Below, piece by piece: positions 61,602 through 64,000 of a stretch of 64,000 nt of DNA. The notes under the pieces were generated by a model, which was not told where the DNA came from, did no database searches, and was given only the letters and a program-made list of their open reading frames with translations. The DNA is from Enterococcus_E cecorum_C (lineage in GTDB: Bacteria > Bacillota > Bacilli > Lactobacillales > Enterococcaceae), in the NCBI RefSeq assembly GCF_052119425.1, contig NZ_JBQKFH010000005.1, positions 15,791 to 79,790 of the forward strand, written 5' to 3'. The translations under genes and the position numbers were made by a program. The first letter of the stretch is position 1, and each line of letters starts with the position of its first letter.

Positions 61602-63356
61602 ATGAAAAAATATCTGCATAAGGAAGCCCTACTTTGGGGAATTGGTCTGATCATTCTTTACTTATTTAGCTGGCAACTGATTCATTATTTTTATAACCAA
61701 CAAGTCATTACGCAGCAAAATCGCTTTTTGATTGAACAAGCCCAAACGCTAAGTCGCATCAGCCAAAATCAGGCAGAAAAAATCATCCAGCTCGCTCCAC
61801 AATATGTCCAAAATAAAAATGAGCGACTTACATTAATTGATGGCAAAACCAGAAAAATTCTATTTGATACGTTTGAATCCCAATTACAAGATGATTCCCG
61901 CAAAAATCGTCCGGAAGTTAAAGCGATATTGGATGGCAATGAAACCGGCCAAGCAATCCGTGAAAGTCAAACACTACATAAGGAAATGATGTATGTCACA
62001 CTTGCTTTACAATCTAAAGGACAATTACGTTATATTTTACGTTTAGCTGAGCCGACTGCAACCTTTTATAATCAAGCTAAGTCCATGCAACGCGCGATTT
62101 TTCTCGTATTTACCTTGATGTATTTGATGATTACCTTCTTTATTTTACGGGTCATCTATAAACGCAACCAACCGCTGCAAACTGTGGTCCCTATCTTAGA
62201 AAAAATGCTCAATCAGCCTGACCATACCGAATGGATTCTAACGCAAGATGAACAAAGTGGCGAATTATTCTATTTGATTAATCAATTAAATGAAAAATTG
62301 CGCCAAACCCATCAAGCATATACCCAAAGCCAAGTACAATTTGCGCAAGTCTTGCAAGAATTAACGATTGGTATCTTTTTAATCGCACCAGATGGCAAGC
62401 TACAATTGATGAACCAAGCAATGTGCGAACAACTCGGTTTAACAGAAAGCAAATTAAATGCTGATTTTACCCAAACCATCACTGATCCGAAATTGATTCA
62501 AATGATTTATCAAGTACAGTCTAATCATCAGCTACTACATGAAGAACTGACCACTTTTCAAACCAAGCGGAAATTAGATTTATCGATTCGGAGTTTTTCT
62601 GATCAGCAACAAATTTTAGGCATGAGCTATGACTTAACCAAGATTAGACATCTCGAAAAACTGCAAAAAGATTTTGTCGGCAATGTCACCCACGAATTAA
62701 AAACACCTGTCACCTCGCTGATTGGCTTTACCGAAACCTTGCTGGATGGCGCGATGGAAGATCCTGAATTATGTCGCCAGTTTTTAACCATCATGCAAAA
62801 AGATGCCAACCGCTTACAAGATTTGATTCAAGAGATTATTCAACTGTCGAAAACCGATGAATTATTTGCTTATGAATCTAGTCAAGTCGAATGTGGACAA
62901 TTGGTCAAACAAATTCTTAGTCAATATGAAAAGAATATCGAGCACAAACAGCTATCCTTAACGCTTACTTCCGAGAATGAAGTCACGCTCTTAACTAAAA
63001 AAGAACTGATTCAACCCATTCTCAAAAATTTAATTGAAAATGCAATCTTTTATGCCCCTGAAAACGGAAAAATTACGATTCAATTGAAAAAACAAGCCCA
63101 CCTATTCACCTTTAAGATTACCGATAATGGCTTAGGAATTGAAGCAAAGGATCAAGCACGAATTTTTGAACGCTTTTACCGGGTAGACAAAGCCAGGGCG
63201 AGACATTCTGGTGGAACTGGTCTTGGTTTAGCTATCGTGAAAGACTATACTGAAAAATTAGGTGGCCGCATCTGGGTGGAAAGTCACCCTGGCTTAGGCG
63301 CTACTTTCATCGTTGAACTTCCTGAATTAACTGAAAAGGGGCTGACCCAAAAGTAG
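61602..63356 (+). CDS. phoR: PhoR-like sensor histidine kinase with PAS domain; C-terminus altered by an IS
   Basis: A 584-residue kinase: TM1 (about 11-31), extracytoplasmic domain, TM2 (about 165-187), HAMP-like linker, PAS domain (about 250-345), HisKA with H364 in FVGNVTHELKTPVTSLIGFT, and HATPase with NLIENAIFYAPENG, DNGLGIEAKD and GTGLGLAIVKDYTEKLGGRI. The start MKKYLHKEAL at 61602 is the natural one; nine extra codons upstream come from the IscB element. The last codons (GLTQK) are read from the inverted repeat of the following IS. All boxes are intact. Confidence 0.85.
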   Translation: MKKYLHKEALLWGIGLIILYLFSWQLIHYFYNQQVITQQNRFLIEQAQTLSRISQNQAEKIIQLAPQYVQNKNERLTLIDGKTRKILFDTFESQLQDDSRKNRPEVKAILDGNETGQAIRESQTLHKEMMYVTLALQSKGQLRYILRLAEPTATFYNQAKSMQRAIFLVFTLMYLMITFFILRVIYKRNQPLQTVVPILEKMLNQPDHTEWILTQDEQSGELFYLINQLNEKLRQTHQAYTQSQVQFAQVLQELTIGIFLIAPDGKLQLMNQAMCEQLGLTESKLNADFTQTITDPKLIQMIYQVQSNHQLLHEELTTFQTKRKLDLSIRSFSDQQQILGMSYDLTKIRHLEKLQKDFVGNVTHELKTPVTSLIGFTETLLDGAMEDPELCRQFLTIMQKDANRLQDLIQEIIQLSKTDELFAYESSQVECGQLVKQILSQYEKNIEHKQLSLTLTSENEVTLLTKKELIQPILKNLIENAIFYAPENGKITIQLKKQAHLFTFKITDNGLGIEAKDQARIFERFYRVDKARARHSGGTGLGLAIVKDYTEKLGGRIWVESHPGLGATFIVELPELTEKGLTQK

Positions 63357-64000
63357 CCCCTATGTGAAAAAATAGAGGTCTTTCCATTTAGATAGTAGTG
63401 GAAAGATCTCTATTTATCTTTTGAAAGTGAATACAAAAATAAAGCACACTCTGCTATAATATAGGTGACTAATCCATTTGAGAGAGGTGCTTTATCATGT
63501 ATCAAAATTATACCATAAACCAACTTTGTTTGCCTATAGATCTTGAAATTAAATTAGAAAAAAATGATTTCGCTCATGCCATTGTGCAGTTTGTTGACTC
63601 TATTCCCGATGCAGTCTTCCTTCCTTATTACCAATCTATGGGTAGACCCCAATATCATCCTCGTATGCTACTTTCCGTTATTCTTTGTGCCTATATTCAA
63701 GGGGTTTATTCCGGCCGCCAAATACAAAATATGTTGATAGATAGTATTCGGATGCGCTACTTATCTCAAGACCAAATCCCTAATTTTCGTACCATTAATC
63801 GTTTTCGCGTTCATCCGATTATGAACGATATTCTAGATCATTCATTTGTTCAATTTCGTGAGCTACTGGTTCAAAGTGGCTTAATCAGTGGGAGTGCTTT
63901 ATACATAGATGGTACAAAAATTGAAGCGGATGCGAATAAATACTCTTTTGTTTGGAAAAAAAGTATTTTAAAGTATAAGGATAACCTTGATCAAAAAGCC
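63338..64000 (+). mobile_element. IS1182-family insertion sequence, left part, cut by the window end
   Basis: GGGGCTGACCCAAAAGTAG at the phoR 3' end resembles IS1182-type inverted repeats and marks the likely left end. Next comes a hairpin (AGAG-TCTTTCCA / TGGAAAGA-CTCT, 63374-63416) and a transposase from 63497. The right end lies outside the window. Confidence 0.65.
63497..64000 (+). CDS. IS1182-family transposase, N-terminal part (truncated by window)
   Basis: The first 168 codons of a transposase. YTINQLCLPIDLEIKLEKND, then FLPYYQSMGRPQYHPRMLLS, then VILCAYIQGVYSGRQIQNML, then PNFRTINRFR is the IS1182 N-terminal DUF772-type domain; GSALYIDGTKIEADANKYSF contains the first catalytic Asp of the DDE triad. 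GAGAGGTG lies upstream of the ATG. The frame is open to the end, so it may be intact. Confidence 0.9.
   Translation, partial: MYQNYTINQLCLPIDLEIKLEKNDFAHAIVQFVDSIPDAVFLPYYQSMGRPQYHPRMLLSVILCAYIQGVYSGRQIQNMLIDSIRMRYLSQDQIPNFRTINRFRVHPIMNDILDHSFVQFRELLVQSGLISGSALYIDGTKIEADANKYSFVWKKSILKYKDNLDQKA

Overview
The window looks like chromosome from a low-GC member of the Lactobacillales, most probably an Enterococcus or close relative. Supporting signs are the Gram-positive gene order around ylxM-ffh and rpsP-khpA-rimM-trmD-rplS, an EbsC/YbaK-type deacylase, LtaS-type and GDPD-type envelope genes, a small ribosomal-protein leader, strong AGGAGG-type ribosome binding sites, TTG starts and short U-tailed terminators. 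No 16S rRNA gene is present, so the species cannot be fixed.

Layout. (1) 1-11100 is an accessory region. It starts with the remnant of a large serine recombinase fused to a scrap of a primase-like gene. Next comes a tightly overlapping five-gene operon: XRE regulator, type III modification methylase, type III restriction helicase-nuclease, AlbA_2/Schlafen-like protein, and a two-helix membrane protein. An IS66 element with a perfect 8-bp target duplication has landed between the last gene and its terminator. (2) 11200-24800 is mostly housekeeping: an NCS2 purine permease, tRNA-Ser(CGA), a deoxynucleoside kinase, a HAD phosphatase, a YjjPB/ThrE-type exporter pair, a VTT-domain protein, a well-signalled 49-residue small gene, pgi, gdhA, a HI0933-type flavoprotein, ebsC/ybaK, aroD and an RlmI-like methylase. 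(3) 25000-35500 holds an LTA-synthase-like sulfatase, a decayed ABC-like pair, a two-component system, tmRNA, a long membrane-anchored GDPD protein, fRMsr, and an orphan Na+-pump decarboxylase beta subunit with a 41-residue partner behind a cre site. (4) 35680-40690 is a glycyl-radical-enzyme locus (fsa/talC-like aldolase, PflD-like enzyme, DeoR regulator, divergent activase) with two matching double-operator modules. (5) 40700-46430 has a TetR regulator with a DHA2 drug exporter, an amidase remnant, rplS, trmD, rimM, a structured intergenic repeat, khpA and rpsP.

(6) 46550-56850 is about 10 kb of accessory transport genes lying between rpsP and ffh, which are adjacent in many Firmicutes. It contains a GntR-ABC-C39 peptidase operon, a decayed permease, an ECF transporter, an orphan EntA-type immunity gene, and a DUF2712-like secreted protein divergent from a four-gene ABC operon. 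(7) 56850-64000 holds ffh, ylxM, a DUF523 gene, and a PhoP/PhoR-type two-component pair.

The most interesting object is a solitary IscB element inserted exactly between phoP and phoR. The iscB gene has a complete PLMP-RuvC-HNH architecture. About 300 nt upstream of it is strongly structured and fits an omega-RNA. Hairpins mark both ends and no tnpA is present. From the element's geometry, its omega-RNA guide should be copied from the 3' end of phoP. A second element, of IS1182 type, begins in the last codons of phoR and runs off the window.
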